Source: Serratia marcescens (GTDB lineage: Bacteria > Pseudomonadota > Gammaproteobacteria > Enterobacterales > Enterobacteriaceae). Taken from it: a stretch of DNA of 64,000 nt. Within the stretch, counting starts at the first letter, position 1; each line of letters begins with the position of its first letter. The notes below the pieces were generated by a model. The model made no database searches and was not told where the DNA came from. It was given only the letters and a program-made list of their open reading frames with translations. Of this stretch, positions 10,770 through 19,433 are shown in pieces. The translations under genes were made by a program, and so were the position numbers. The stretch lies in assembly GCF_006715005.1 (NCBI RefSeq), contig NZ_VFMJ01000001.1:3596001-3660000 (forward strand), written 5' to 3'.

Positions 10770-11891
10770 TCACTGCCGGCTGTCGTTAGCCTGCCGCAAC
10801 AGCGTGCGGCTCTCCACCAGGAAGCGCTGGGCGTAATCGCCGAACCAATGCTCTACCTTGCGGAAGCTATCGATAAACGCCTGTTTGTCGCCATGCTCCA
10901 ACAGCTTGATCGCCTCGCCGAAGCGCTGGTAGTAACGCTTAATCAGCGCCACGTTTTCTTCCGACGACATGATGATGTCAGCATACAGCTGTGGATCCTG
11001 CGCAAACAGGCGGCCAACCATCGCCAGCTCCAGCCGGTAGATCGGCGAGGAGAGCGCCAGCAGCTGCTCCAGTTGCACGTTCTCTTCCGCCAAGTGCAGC
11101 CCGTAGGCGAAGGTGGCGAAGTGCCGCAGCGCCTGAATAAACGCCATATTCTGATCGTGTTCGACAGCGCTGATGCGATGCAGCCGCGCCCCCCACACCT
11201 GCAGCTGTTCAAGCAACCATTGGTAAGCCTCCGGTTGGCGGCCATCGCAGTAAACCACGACCTGCTTCGCCACGCTGCCCACGTCCGGACCAAACATCGG
11301 ATGCAACCCCACCACCGGGCCGCTGTGCGCCGCCAACATCGCATGCAGCGGACGGTTCTTCACCGACGCCAGATCCACCAGAATGCAGTCGTCGGGCAAC
11401 GGCGGCAGGCGGCTTATCACCTGCTCAGTCACATGGATCGGTACGCTGACAATCACCATGCCGGCGTCGGCCAACAGCTGCTCCGCCTGCGGCCAATCTT
11501 CCTGATCCAATACCCTGACCTGATAACCCGACAGCGTCAGCAGACGGTTGAACAGCCGGCCCATCTGGCCGTTGCCGCCGATGATGACGATCGGCCGCAG
11601 CTGCGGGCACAGAGTTTTAAAACCTTTATCGTTCTCGCTGACGTACGATTCGCGCATCACGCGGCGCAAGACGTCCTCGATCAAATCCGGCGGCACGCCG
11701 AGGTTTTCCGCCTCCTGACGGCGCGAGGCCAGCATCGCCGCCTCGCGCTCCGGCACATAAACCGGTAAACCGTGGCGGCTTTTCACCTCCCCCACTTCCG
11801 CTACCAGATGCAGGCGTTTCGCCAGCAGATCCAGCAACGCTTTGTCCACCTCGTCGATTTGATCGCGCAGCGCGGTCAGTTCTGCCACCAT
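10770..11891 (-). CDS. tyrA: Bifunctional chorismate mutase / prephenate dehydrogenase (T-protein)
   Basis: Converts chorismate to prephenate and then to 4-hydroxyphenylpyruvate in tyrosine synthesis. The 373 residues match E. coli. The AroQ mutase domain is at about 1-90 ([19 protein letters not shown]). It is followed by a Rossmann NAD-binding motif [18 protein letters not shown] at about 100 and the dehydrogenase helical domain. The start lies 3 nt after the aroF stop, so the two genes form an operon under the TyrR-type sites upstream of aroF. Confidence 0.97.
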   Translation of the reverse strand: MVAELTALRDQIDEVDKALLDLLAKRLHLVAEVGEVKSRHGLPVYVPEREAAMLASRRQEAENLGVPPDLIEDVLRRVMRESYVSENDKGFKTLCPQLRPIVIIGGNGQMGRLFNRLLTLSGYQVRVLDQEDWPQAEQLLADAGMVIVSVPIHVTEQVISRLPPLPDDCILVDLASVKNRPLHAMLAAHSGPVVGLHPMFGPDVGSVAKQVVVYCDGRQPEAYQWLLEQLQVWGARLHRISAVEHDQNMAFIQALRHFATFAYGLHLAEENVQLEQLLALSSPIYRLELAMVGRLFAQDPQLYADIIMSSEENVALIKRYYQRFGEAIKLLEHGDKQAFIDSFRKVEHWFGDYAQRFLVESRTLLRQANDSRQ

Positions 11892-11894
11892 AAC

Positions 11895-12971
11895 TTACTT
11901 TTCTCCCGTGCGTGCCGTCAGCGCAGCGCCGAGTTCCTGATGCATGTGGCGCAGCAGCGTTTCCGTGCTCTCCCAGTCGATGCAGGCGTCGGTGACGGAT
12001 ACGCCGTAACGCATGTCTGCACGCGGCTGTTCGGAAGACTGATTGCCCTCATGCAGATGGCTCTCCAGCATAATGCCGGTGATCGAGCGGTTACCCGCTT
12101 TGATCTGCTCCACCACGGACTCGGCCACCGCCGGCTGACGGCGATAGTCTTTATTCGAGTTGCCATGGCTGCAATCTATCATCAAGGACGGATGGAGTCC
12201 CGCCTCGAGCATCTGTTTTTCACAGGCCGCAACGTGCTCGGCGCTGTAGTTCGGGGTTTTACCGCCGCGCAGGATCACGTGCCCGTCCGGATTGCCCTGA
12301 GTCTGCAGCAGGCAAACCTGGCCCGCCTGGTTGATGCCGACGAAGCGGTGCGGCATAGCGGCGGCGCGCATGGCATTGATGGCGGTACCCAGGCTGCCGT
12401 CGGTGCCGTTTTTGAACCCGACCGGCATCGACAGGCCAGAAGCCATTTCACGGTGGGTCTGCGATTCGGTGGTACGCGCACCGATCGCCGACCAGCTGAA
12501 CAAGTCCCCCAGGTACTGCGGGCTGTTCGGATCCAACGCTTCGGTAGCCAACGGCAAGCCCATGCCCACCAGATCCAGCAACAGGCGACGCGCGATATGC
12601 AAGCCTGCTTCAACGTCAAACGAACCGTCCATGTACGGATCGTTGATCAAACCTTTCCAGCCGACAGTGGTTCTGGGTTTTTCAAAATAGACGCGCATAA
12701 CGATATACAGCTGATCGCTCAAGTCAGCCGCCAGGGTTTTCAAACGACGGGCGTAGTCCAGTGCCGCATCCGGATCATGGATCGAACAAGGTCCGCACAC
12801 GACCAACAGACGGTGATCGCGCCCCTGCAAAATGTTGGCGATGGTGTTGCGCGCGGTGGCGATTTCATTTTCGTCGTCGGCACTAAGCGGGAACTGGTTC
12901 TTCAGCTCCTCCGGCGTGATGAGAACCTGTTCTGCACTGATGTGTACGTTATTGAGCGCGTCTTTTTGCAT
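11895..12971 (-). CDS. aroF: DAHP synthase, tyrosine-sensitive type (AroF)
   Basis: Joins phosphoenolpyruvate and erythrose-4-phosphate to make DAHP, the first step of the shikimate pathway. It has 358 residues (E. coli AroF 356). Class I motifs are visible: VVCGPCSIHDPDAALDYA, GARTTESQTHREMASGLS and the metal-site region MIDCSHGNSNKDYRRQ. Linkage to tyrA and the TyrR-type boxes upstream identify it as the tyrosine-regulated isoenzyme rather than AroG or AroH. Confidence 0.96.
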   Translation of the reverse strand: MQKDALNNVHISAEQVLITPEELKNQFPLSADDENEIATARNTIANILQGRDHRLLVVCGPCSIHDPDAALDYARRLKTLAADLSDQLYIVMRVYFEKPRTTVGWKGLINDPYMDGSFDVEAGLHIARRLLLDLVGMGLPLATEALDPNSPQYLGDLFSWSAIGARTTESQTHREMASGLSMPVGFKNGTDGSLGTAINAMRAAAMPHRFVGINQAGQVCLLQTQGNPDGHVILRGGKTPNYSAEHVAACEKQMLEAGLHPSLMIDCSHGNSNKDYRRQPAVAESVVEQIKAGNRSITGIMLESHLHEGNQSSEQPRADMRYGVSVTDACIDWESTETLLRHMHQELGAALTARTGEK

Positions 12972-13477
12972 GATGCTATTCCTGTCGTTTGGCGTTATGC
13001 GTTGAAATGGAACATTGAGCGTTTCAGGGCACTACCTTATCACGAGATGTAAAGTTTTAAATCCAATTTCTGTAAATAAAAAATTACCGCATTTAATCTT
13101 ATGAAAAAGCATGCGTATAAACATCAATAAAATACAATAAAATAACACAAATTCAATAACATATATAAACAACAAGATTGTCAAAACGCGCCGGTACGCT
13201 TTCCCAGCGAAGACCCTAGAGTGTAAACATATTTGTACAATTTGTTTTACAGGCAAGATACGCCGCCCGTCTCGGCGCCAACGAACGGGCAGGCGCGGAT
13301 ACCGTCAGACTCAGCACGAAATGCCGCCGAAAGCGATGAATTTAAGTAGAAGAAAAGCGAATAAATGAGGAATAAAAATTAAAAACTTAAGCTAATGGCG
13401 GCTATTTTTGTCGCCGAAGTGAACCGATATAATGTGACCGTCATCAACAATAACCACCCTTAACAACTGGATCCAAG
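12972..13477. promoter_or_regulatory. aroF / ydiY-like divergent control region (506 nt without a gene)
   Basis: The region is A/T-rich and separates aroF (minus) from the ydiY-like gene (plus). It contains two weak TyrR-type boxes near aroF (13048-13065 and 13071-13088, each with one perfect TGTAAA half) and a stronger cluster at 13222-13251. I see no credible gene; the open frames here are A/T-rich and lack ribosome-binding sites. Confidence 0.7.
13222..13251. promoter_or_regulatory. Strong TyrR-type box cluster upstream of aroF
   Basis: Three half-sites lie at 12-bp intervals: TGTAAA (13222), TGTACA (13234) and TTTACA (13246). Halves 1+2 and 2+3 each fit the TyrR consensus TGTAAA-N6-TTTACA with one mismatch in twelve positions, so two overlapping boxes share the middle half. 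TyrR control of aroF-tyrA is established in E. coli; the assignment here is by sequence. Confidence 0.7.
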
Positions 13478-14242
13478 ATGCTCTCTTCCCGCGCTCGCCG
13501 CGCTTTTCCGCTGTATATTTGCTGCTTAACGACTTTCACCAGTGTTTCAGCCCTTGCCGACAATACGCTTTTCACCGCGATGGACGATCCGGCCACCGCC
13601 AAGAAACCGTTCGAAGGCAACGTGCAGGCGGGCTACAACGCCCAGTCCGGCAACTCGCAAAGCTCCACCCTGTTGGCCAACACCAACATGACCTGGTTCA
13701 ATACCGACGCGGCGTATAGCCTGTGGGGGGCGGCCAACAACACCACCTCCTCCAACGTGCGCTCGTCCGAAAAGTACCAGGCCGGTGGTCGTACGCGCTA
13801 TAACCTGACCGATCGCAATTACCTGTTTGGCCAGGGCAGCTGGCTAAGCGATCGCTTTAACGGTTATGACTCACGCTCCACGCTGACCGGCGGTTACGGC
13901 CGTCAACTTCTCAACGGGCCGCTCAGCGATCTGCGGGTGGAATTCGGTCCCGGCGTGCGCCATGATGAATACCACGGCGGCGGCCGCTCGACCAAAGGGC
14001 TGGCTTACGGTGCAGCCAACTATTCCTATCAGCTGACCGACAATACCAAGTTCATTCAGGGCGTTTCCGCGCTGGCGAACGAGGAAACCACGCTGAACTC
14101 GGAAAGCGCATTGAACGTGGCGATCAACGATCGCTTCTCACTGCGCGTGGCCTACACCGTGACCTACAACAGCAAACCGCCGGCCTCAGCGCCTAAGAAT
14201 ACCGACACGACCACCTCGGTCACGCTGGTTTACGGCCTGTAA
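13478..14242 (+). CDS. DUF481 outer membrane protein, YdiY-like
   Basis: A 254-residue protein with a signal peptide (about 1-27, ending SVSALA) followed by a DUF481 domain. The mature part has alternating beta-strand patterns, ends in an aromatic-rich strand (SVTLVYGL), and carries AMDDPATAKKPFEGNVQAGY, SSEKYQAGGRTRYNLTDRNY and GYGRQLLNGP, closely matching my memory of E. coli YdiY. It is probably an outer membrane beta-barrel of unknown substrate; YdiY has been described as acid-induced. It stands alone with its own terminator. Confidence 0.88.
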   Translation: MLSSRARRAFPLYICCLTTFTSVSALADNTLFTAMDDPATAKKPFEGNVQAGYNAQSGNSQSSTLLANTNMTWFNTDAAYSLWGAANNTTSSNVRSSEKYQAGGRTRYNLTDRNYLFGQGSWLSDRFNGYDSRSTLTGGYGRQLLNGPLSDLRVEFGPGVRHDEYHGGGRSTKGLAYGAANYSYQLTDNTKFIQGVSALANEETTLNSESALNVAINDRFSLRVAYTVTYNSKPPASAPKNTDTTTSVTLVYGL

Positions 14243-14265
14243 TCTCCTCGCCCAGAATCTCTTGA

Positions 14266-14291
14266 AGCCCATCATCGATGGGCTTTTTTTA
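14266..14291 (+). terminator. Terminator of the ydiY-like gene
   Basis: An AGCCCATC/GATGGGCT stem with a 3-nt loop is followed by T7. It separates this gene from the regABC promoter. Confidence 0.9.
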
Positions 14292-14341
14292 TGCCTGCCG
14301 CCCTCTTTTGCACAATCTGCTAAAAATATTCATCCCACCCA

Positions 14342-14386
14342 TTGACGACTTTAGCAAATAGCTTAATACTGTATGCATATACAGTA
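14342..14386 (+). promoter_or_regulatory. SOS (LexA) operator and promoter of regABC
   Basis: TACTGTATGCATATACAGTA at 14367-14386 has perfect CTGT-N8-ACAG ends and flanking TA steps, close to the ideal LexA box. A sigma-70 promoter overlaps it: -35 TTGACG (14342-14347), a 17-bp spacer and -10 AATACT (14365-14370). LexA bound here would cover the -10 box, so the trio downstream should be SOS-induced. Confidence 0.9.
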
Positions 14387-14427
14387 ATTATTATACAGCC
14401 TCGGGGCATGATGGATTTCGATAGAGT

Positions 14428-14453
14428 GTGGCCAGAAACGTATCGATGGCCAC
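14428..14453 (+). repeat. Inverted repeat in the regA leader
   Basis: GTGGCCA (14428-14434) and TGGCCAC (14447-14453) are perfect complements with a 12-nt loop, between the LexA box and the regA start. It could be an RNA hairpin in the 5' leader or an operator. No T run follows, so it is not a simple terminator. Confidence 0.6.
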
Positions 14454-14493
14454 CACAGCTCCCGAGATACTGTAAACAAAGCGAGCATAAGCT

Positions 14494-14715
14494 ATGGAGA
14501 AAATCACCTCATTCATCACCTACGCCATGGCGCTGTTTCTCGCCTGGCTCGGCAAGCTGTCACCGCAGGACATTGCCTTTCTAGTCGGTGCGGCGGTAGG
14601 AATCGGCACGTTTCTGGTGAACTGGTACTACCGACGTAAAAGCCTGCAAATCTTAAAGGCTATTGAACGCAATGCGGCGTCACGGAGGAACATTTACGAT
14701 GAGTGCAATCGTTAA
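14494..14715 (+). CDS. regA: Phage-type holin (RegA)
   Basis: A 73-residue protein with two predicted membrane segments (about residues 5-20 and 27-46) separated by a short polar stretch, then a basic tail with YRRKSLQILKAIERN. This is the layout of a small two-segment holin, which forms inner-membrane lesions at a set time. It overlaps the lysozyme gene by 17 nt, as phage lysis genes do. The SOS box and order match S. marcescens regA as I recall it from the bacteriocin 28b literature. The ribosome-binding site is weak. Without its endolysin partner its effect would be limited to the inner membrane. Confidence 0.82.
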   Translation: MEKITSFITYAMALFLAWLGKLSPQDIAFLVGAAVGIGTFLVNWYYRRKSLQILKAIERNAASRRNIYDECNR

Positions 14716-15214
14716 GCGCTGCAGCGTCGCCACCGTTTTGGCCATCGCCGTGCTGTTGCCGTCATTTGGCGAGCTGCAAACCTCAGAAGCCGGCCTCAGG
14801 CTGATCGCCGATCTCGAAGGCTGCCGCCTGTCGCCTTACCAGTGTAGCGCCGGGGTGTGGACACAGGGCATTGGACACACTGCTGGCGTCATCCCAGACA
14901 AGACGATAGATGAACGCAAAGCCGCGGTGGATTTGATAGACGATGTTCGCCGCACCGAGCGCGGCATGGCCACTTGCCTGCCGCATACGCTCTCGCAACA
15001 AACCTATGACGCGGTGATCGCCTTCGCCTTCAACGTGGGTGTCGGCGCAGCCTGCCACTCTACGCTGGTCGCGCTGCTGCAACAGCGCCAGTGGCGACAG
15101 GCCTGCGATCAGTTGCCTCGCTGGATTTACGTAAACGGAAAGAAAAACAAAGGGCTGGAACAGCGACGTGCTACGGAACGCGCACTGTGCTTGCAAGGCA
15201 TTGCCTCATCATGA
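14699..15214 (+). CDS. regB: Phage-type lysozyme, GH24 endolysin (RegB)
   Basis: A 171-residue peptidoglycan muramidase of the phage lysozyme family. The catalytic pattern E-X8-C-X5-T is intact at Glu40, Cys49 and Thr55, in EGCRLSPYQCSAGVWTQGIG. This is the E/C/T variant also found in P22-type enzymes. The N-terminus (about 8-24) is a weak hydrophobic segment without a clear cleavage site, consistent with a signal-anchor-release endolysin. The start at 14699 has GGAGG 10 nt upstream; an earlier in-frame ATG lacks support. No Rz/Rz1 spanin gene follows, which is unusual for a complete lysis cassette. Confidence 0.88.
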   Translation: MSAIVKRCSVATVLAIAVLLPSFGELQTSEAGLRLIADLEGCRLSPYQCSAGVWTQGIGHTAGVIPDKTIDERKAAVDLIDDVRRTERGMATCLPHTLSQQTYDAVIAFAFNVGVGAACHSTLVALLQQRQWRQACDQLPRWIYVNGKKNKGLEQRRATERALCLQGIASS

Positions 15215-15278
15215 CGGGCTCGCTCGCCTAAGTGGTGATGCCACAACAATTTCACTTAATTTGTTCAAGGGGGTTCTT

Positions 15279-15506
15279 ATGATGCACTGTCCACTATGCG
15301 GTCACGTGGCCCACACTCGCTCCAGCCGCTATCTGAGCGAGTCGACCAAAGAGCGTTACCATCAATGCCGCAACATCAACTGCAGCTGCACGTTTGCCAC
15401 GCACGAATCCGTTGCTCGGGTGATCGTCAAGCCCGGCGATGACATTGTCCCGGCGCAGCCGCACCCATCGGAGAATCCGCATAAACAAAGCGCCGCCGCG
15501 CTGTGA
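15279..15506 (+). CDS. regC: Ogr/Delta-family zinc-finger late activator (RegC)
   Basis: A 75-residue protein related to the P2 Ogr and P4 Delta activators. It has the diagnostic C-X2-C-X22-C-X4-C zinc motif (Cys4, Cys7, Cys30, Cys35), the conserved TKERYHQC segment and THESVARVIVKPG. Ogr proteins contact the alpha subunit of RNA polymerase at late promoters with a TGT-N12-ACA element near -55. An AAGGGGG ribosome-binding site precedes two adjacent ATG codons; 15279 is used. In S. marcescens, RegC is proposed to activate the bacteriocin 28b gene bss. No bss gene is in this window. Confidence 0.88.
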   Translation: MMHCPLCGHVAHTRSSRYLSESTKERYHQCRNINCSCTFATHESVARVIVKPGDDIVPAQPHPSENPHKQSAAAL

Positions 15507-15509
15507 TGC

Positions 15510-15537
15510 AAAAAGCCTGCTGATGCAGGCTTTTTAA
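15510..15537 (+). terminator. Terminator of regABC
   Basis: An AAAAAGCCTGC/GCAGGCTTTTT stem with a 4-nt loop and terminal T run lies just after the regC stop. It also faces the rplS terminator at 15598-15619. Confidence 0.9.
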
Positions 15538-15590
15538 TGTCGCTACAACGCGGCCAAATCTCGAAATGCACCACAGCTGGATTTTCAGAT

Positions 15591-15619
15591 AAAAAAAGGG
15601 GTTGGCATAAGCCAACCCC
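15591..15619 (-). terminator. Terminator of the rpsP-rplS operon
   Basis: The GGGGTTGGC/GCCAACCCC stem with a 4-nt loop is followed by T7 on the minus strand, 28 nt after the rplS stop. Confidence 0.92.
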
Positions 15620-15647
15620 TGGTAACTATTAACTTTTGGATGCAGCG

Positions 15648-16019
<372 letters not shown>

Positions 16020-16052
16020 CTAGGTAAACTGATATATCGGTCCCGTCTGATG

Positions 16053-16820
16053 TCAGACGTTTCCTTCATAGTCCTGTTGCCTGGCCTGATGTTCCCGTTG
16101 GAACTCAGCCAGCAACACCGCTTGCTCGTCAGTCAGAGCTAGGCTTTCTAGAAGTTCAGGTCTTCTAAGCCAGGTTCGGCCCAGCGACTGCTTTAAGCGC
16201 CAGCGACGTATCTCAGCATGGTTGCCCGACAGTAGAACCGGCGGTACTTCCATCCCTTCCAACACCTCTGGGCGGGTATAGTGCGGGCAGTCCAGCAATC
16301 CGTCGGCGAAGGAGTCTTCCTCCGCTGAGGCCTGATGGCCCAGCACACCCGGTATGAAACGGGCGACTGAATCAATCAGGGTCATTGCCGGCAGTTCCCC
16401 GCCGCTGAGAACGTAATCGCCGATTGACCATTCTTCGTCAATTTCGGTTTGGATTACGCGCTCGTCTACCCCTTCGTAACGGCCACACACCAGAATCATC
16501 TTCTGATTGGCCGCCAGTTCGCACACGCCGGTTTGATCCAGCTTGCGCCCCTGAGGTGACAGATAAATCACCTTTGCTCCCTCGCCTGCCGCTGCTTTCG
16601 CCGCATGAATGGCTTCCCGTAAAGGTTGCACCATCATCAGCATTCCCGGGCCGCCGCCGTAAGGGCGATCGTCCACGGTACGATGCCGGTCGTAGGTGAA
16701 GTCGCGAGGACTCCAACACTGCACGCTCAGCAGGCCATTTTTTACTGCCCGGCCAGTCACCCCGTAATCGGTGATAGCGCGGAACATCTCAGGAAACAGG
16801 CTTACAATACCGATGAACAC
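16053..16820 (-). CDS. trmD: tRNA (guanine-37-N1)-methyltransferase TrmD
   Basis: Makes m1G37 in tRNAs with G36pG37, using S-adenosylmethionine; this prevents +1 frameshifting. The 255 residues start [13 protein letters not shown]. The trefoil-knot cofactor site is visible in [12 protein letters not shown] and [12 protein letters not shown]. It is the third gene of the operon and in E. coli is translated far less than the ribosomal proteins. Confidence 0.98.
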   Translation of the reverse strand: MFIGIVSLFPEMFRAITDYGVTGRAVKNGLLSVQCWSPRDFTYDRHRTVDDRPYGGGPGMLMMVQPLREAIHAAKAAAGEGAKVIYLSPQGRKLDQTGVCELAANQKMILVCGRYEGVDERVIQTEIDEEWSIGDYVLSGGELPAMTLIDSVARFIPGVLGHQASAEEDSFADGLLDCPHYTRPEVLEGMEVPPVLLSGNHAEIRRWRLKQSLGRTWLRRPELLESLALTDEQAVLLAEFQREHQARQQDYEGNV

Positions 16821-16872
16821 AAGCCAATCCCCTTACCGTTATTCCACTTGCTTCGACCGTTTGATCCGGGGG

Positions 16873-17421
16873 TCAAAAACCAGGATCCCAATCTGCCTCA
16901 ATCACGCGGGCAGTGAGATCGACTTTCTTGATAACCTGCCCATGAAGAAACGGAATCAACCGCTCCTTCATGCCGAACGCATCTTTCAGGTTCGCTTTCA
17001 CAACCATCACATCGTTCGAGCCGGTTTCCATCATATCGATGACTTTACCCAGCTCGTAGCCGGCGGTGGTGACTACCTGGCAGCCCATCAGGTCTTTCCA
17101 GTAGTAATCGTCACCCTCCAGCGGAGGAAGTTGATCGGAATCCACCATAATCTCGCGATTAGTCAGCAGATTCGCCGCGTCCCGATCGTCAATGCCTTTG
17201 ACCTTGATGATCAGATCCTGACTGTGGCGCTTCCAGTCTTCCAACTCGATATGCTGCCACTGACCCGCCTGCTGGATAAACCACGGCTGATAGTCAAAAA
17301 TGCTTTCGGCGTTTTCGGTGGATGAAAACACTCTGAGCCAACCACGAATGCCGTAAGCGGACCCCATTTTACCGAGTACAATCGGCGCGATCGGCGCTAC
17401 CGGTTTGAGTTGCTTGCTCAT
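16873..17421 (-). CDS. rimM: 16S rRNA processing / 30S maturation factor RimM
   Basis: Helps fold the 3' domain of 16S rRNA and binds S19. It has 182 residues: an N-terminal RimM domain ([15 protein letters not shown]) and a C-terminal PRC-barrel ([22 protein letters not shown]). The ATG at 17421 was chosen because [11 protein letters not shown] matches the family. A GTG three codons earlier (17430) is possible but overlaps the likely ribosome-binding site. Confidence 0.96.
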   Translation of the reverse strand: MSKQLKPVAPIAPIVLGKMGSAYGIRGWLRVFSSTENAESIFDYQPWFIQQAGQWQHIELEDWKRHSQDLIIKVKGIDDRDAANLLTNREIMVDSDQLPPLEGDDYYWKDLMGCQVVTTAGYELGKVIDMMETGSNDVMVVKANLKDAFGMKERLIPFLHGQVIKKVDLTARVIEADWDPGF

Positions 17422-17439
17422 TGCCACCACCGCGACAGA

Positions 17440-17688
17440 TTAAGCTGCTTTCTTAGCGTCTTTGATCAGCGCGTGAACGCGATCAGAAACGGTTGCACCC
17501 AGACCAACCCAGTGCTCGATGCGGTCCAGGTCCAGACGCAGTGCTTCAGCCTGACCAGAAGCGATCGGGTTGAAGAAACCTACGCGCTCGATGAAACGAC
17601 CATCACGAGCGTTGCGGCTGTCGGTCACTACTACTTGATAGAACGGACGCTTTTTAGCGCCGCCACGTGCCAAACGAATTGTTACCAT
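17440..17688 (-). CDS. rpsP: 30S ribosomal protein S16
   Basis: An 82-residue protein starting [20 protein letters not shown], the same length as in E. coli. It is first in the rpsP-rimM-trmD-rplS operon. An in-frame extension to 17775 runs through the promoter and leader hairpin and is not coding. Confidence 0.98.
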   Translation of the reverse strand: MVTIRLARGGAKKRPFYQVVVTDSRNARDGRFIERVGFFNPIASGQAEALRLDLDRIEHWVGLGATVSDRVHALIKDAKKAA

Positions 17689-17713
17689 AACATCCTCTTT
17701 AGTTAATAAAACA

Positions 17714-17742
17714 GCCGGGCCCCATTGAGGGACGGGGCCCGG
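17714..17742 (-). terminator. Strong hairpin between ffh and rpsP
   Basis: CCGGGCCCC (17715-17723) and GGGGCCCGG (17734-17742) form a 9-bp G/C stem. On the minus strand it is followed by CTGTTTTATT. It lies downstream of the rpsP promoter and 26 nt before the rpsP ATG, so it may end ffh transcripts, act as a leader attenuator, or both. Confidence 0.65.
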
Positions 17743-17764
17743 TTGCAATATAAAAAGCCCGAAA

Positions 17765-17792
17765 ATTTTACTCATTTTGGCGCAAAAAGCAA
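17765..17792 (-). promoter_or_regulatory. Promoter of the rpsP operon
   Basis: On the minus strand, -35 TTGCTT (17787-17792), a 16-bp spacer and -10 TAAAAT (17765-17770) are followed by a CGGGC discriminator, as is usual for stringently controlled ribosomal protein operons. Confidence 0.7.
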
Positions 17793-17902
17793 TCTAAAGC
17801 GTCGATCGCAGGGGACAACTTTTGCAGCCTGTCAAATTTCGGGCGGTTTTCACCGCGAACGGCGAATGCTGAAAGCGCCCGCACTCGGCGTGCGGAGGCC
17901 CA

Positions 17903-19264
17903 TCAGCGGCCTGGGAAGCCCGGCGGCATCATACCTTTCATGCCGCGCATCATCTTCGCCATACCGCCTTTCTTCATCTTTTTCATCATACGCTGCATTT
18001 CGTCGAACTGCTTCAGCAAGCGGTTGACGTCCTGCACCTGCATGCCGGCCCCCATCGCGATGCGGCGCTTGCGCGAGCCCTTGATGATTTCCGGTTTGGC
18101 GCGCTCTTTCAGCGTCATCGAGTTGATGATCGCCTCCATGCGCACCAGCACTTTGTCGTCCATCTGCGACTTGACGTTGTCCGGCAGCTGGCCCGCGCCC
18201 GGCAGCTTGCTCAACATGTTGGCCATGCCGCCCATGTTGCGCATCTGCTTGAGCTGCTCCAGAAAGTCGGTCAGATCGAAACCGTCGCCCTTTTTCAGCT
18301 TGTTGGCCAGTTTCTCCGCCTGCTCGCGGTCGACCTTGCTTTCGATATCTTCGATCAGCGACAGCACGTCGCCCATGCCCAGGATGCGCGATGCCACGCG
18401 ATCCGGGTGGAACGGCTCCAGCGCTTCGGTCTTCTCGCCCACGCCGAGGAATTTGATCGGCTTGCCGGTGATATGACGGATGGACAGCGCGGCACCGCCG
18501 CGCGCGTCGCCGTCGACCTTGGTCAGCACCACGCCGGTCAGCGGCAGCGCTTCGTTAAACGCCTTGGCGGTATTGGCGGCGTCCTGGCCGGTCATGGCGT
18601 CGACCACGAACAGGGTTTCCACCGGCTTGATCGCCGCGTGCACCTGTTTGATCTCATCCATCATCGCTTCGTCAACGTGCAAACGGCCGGCGGTATCGAC
18701 GATCAGTACGTCGTAGAACTTCAGCTTGGCCTGTTGCAGCGCGCGATTGACGATGTCGATCGGTTTTTCTTTGACGTCAGACGGGAAGAAATCGATGCCA
18801 ACGCCTTCCGCCAGCGTTTCCAGCTGTTTGATCGCCGCCGGGCGATAAACGTCCGCGGAAACCACCAACACTTTCTTCTTCTGTTTTTCTTTCAGGAACT
18901 TGCCGAGCTTACCGACGCTGGTGGTTTTACCGGCGCCCTGCAGGCCCGCCATCAGCACCACCGCCGGCGGCTGGGCCGCCAGATTCAGCTCAGTGTTGAC
19001 TTCGCCCATCGCGGCGATCAGCTCGCCCTTGACGATCTTGACGAACTCCTGCCCCGGCGTCAGGCTCTTGTTGACTTCATGGCCAACCGCGCTCTCTTTG
19101 ACGCGGTTGATGAAGTCGCGCACCACCGGCAGCGCGACGTCCGCTTCCAGCAATGCCATACGCACTTCACGCAGGGTTTCCTTGATATTCTCTTCGGTCA
19201 GCCGCCCGCGGCCGCTGATATTGCGCAACGTGCGCGACAATCGATCGGTTAAATTTTCAAACAT
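17903..19264 (-). CDS. ffh: Signal recognition particle GTPase Ffh
   Basis: Protein part of the SRP; with 4.5S RNA it binds signal sequences and docks at FtsY for co-translational membrane insertion. The 453 residues equal E. coli. The N domain (about 1-90) precedes the G domain with GLQGAGKTTSVGKLG, DTAGRLHVDE and TKVDGDARGG. The C-terminal M domain is rich in methionine (QMRNMGGMANM, MMKKMKKGGMAKMM). The start MFENLTDRLSRTL was chosen by family match; the in-frame extension upstream is not credible. It is divergent from ypjD. Confidence 0.98.
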   Translation of the reverse strand: MFENLTDRLSRTLRNISGRGRLTEENIKETLREVRMALLEADVALPVVRDFINRVKESAVGHEVNKSLTPGQEFVKIVKGELIAAMGEVNTELNLAAQPPAVVLMAGLQGAGKTTSVGKLGKFLKEKQKKKVLVVSADVYRPAAIKQLETLAEGVGIDFFPSDVKEKPIDIVNRALQQAKLKFYDVLIVDTAGRLHVDEAMMDEIKQVHAAIKPVETLFVVDAMTGQDAANTAKAFNEALPLTGVVLTKVDGDARGGAALSIRHITGKPIKFLGVGEKTEALEPFHPDRVASRILGMGDVLSLIEDIESKVDREQAEKLANKLKKGDGFDLTDFLEQLKQMRNMGGMANMLSKLPGAGQLPDNVKSQMDDKVLVRMEAIINSMTLKERAKPEIIKGSRKRRIAMGAGMQVQDVNRLLKQFDEMQRMMKKMKKGGMAKMMRGMKGMMPPGFPGR

Positions 19265-19433
19265 CGTCTCATGCTCAACGTGTAATGACAGGCCGCTCCG
19301 GCGACACAATTGCGCCGATGATAACACGAAGCGCGGCGGATCTCTGCCTCAGCGTTGGAGATAGGTTGGAGTGAAACGCGCGCAACGTTATACTGACACT
19401 CCTATTAACCACGCCGAAGCAAAATTAAACGCT

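Noticed and set aside
14342-14584. An 80-codon frame overlapping the LexA box and the start of regA
   Set aside because: It runs through the operator and promoter and overlaps regA in another frame without a ribosome-binding site.
13478-15506. A larger prophage around regABC
   Set aside because: No integrase, capsid, tail or attachment-site repeats are seen; both neighbours are ordinary chromosomal genes with their own terminators.
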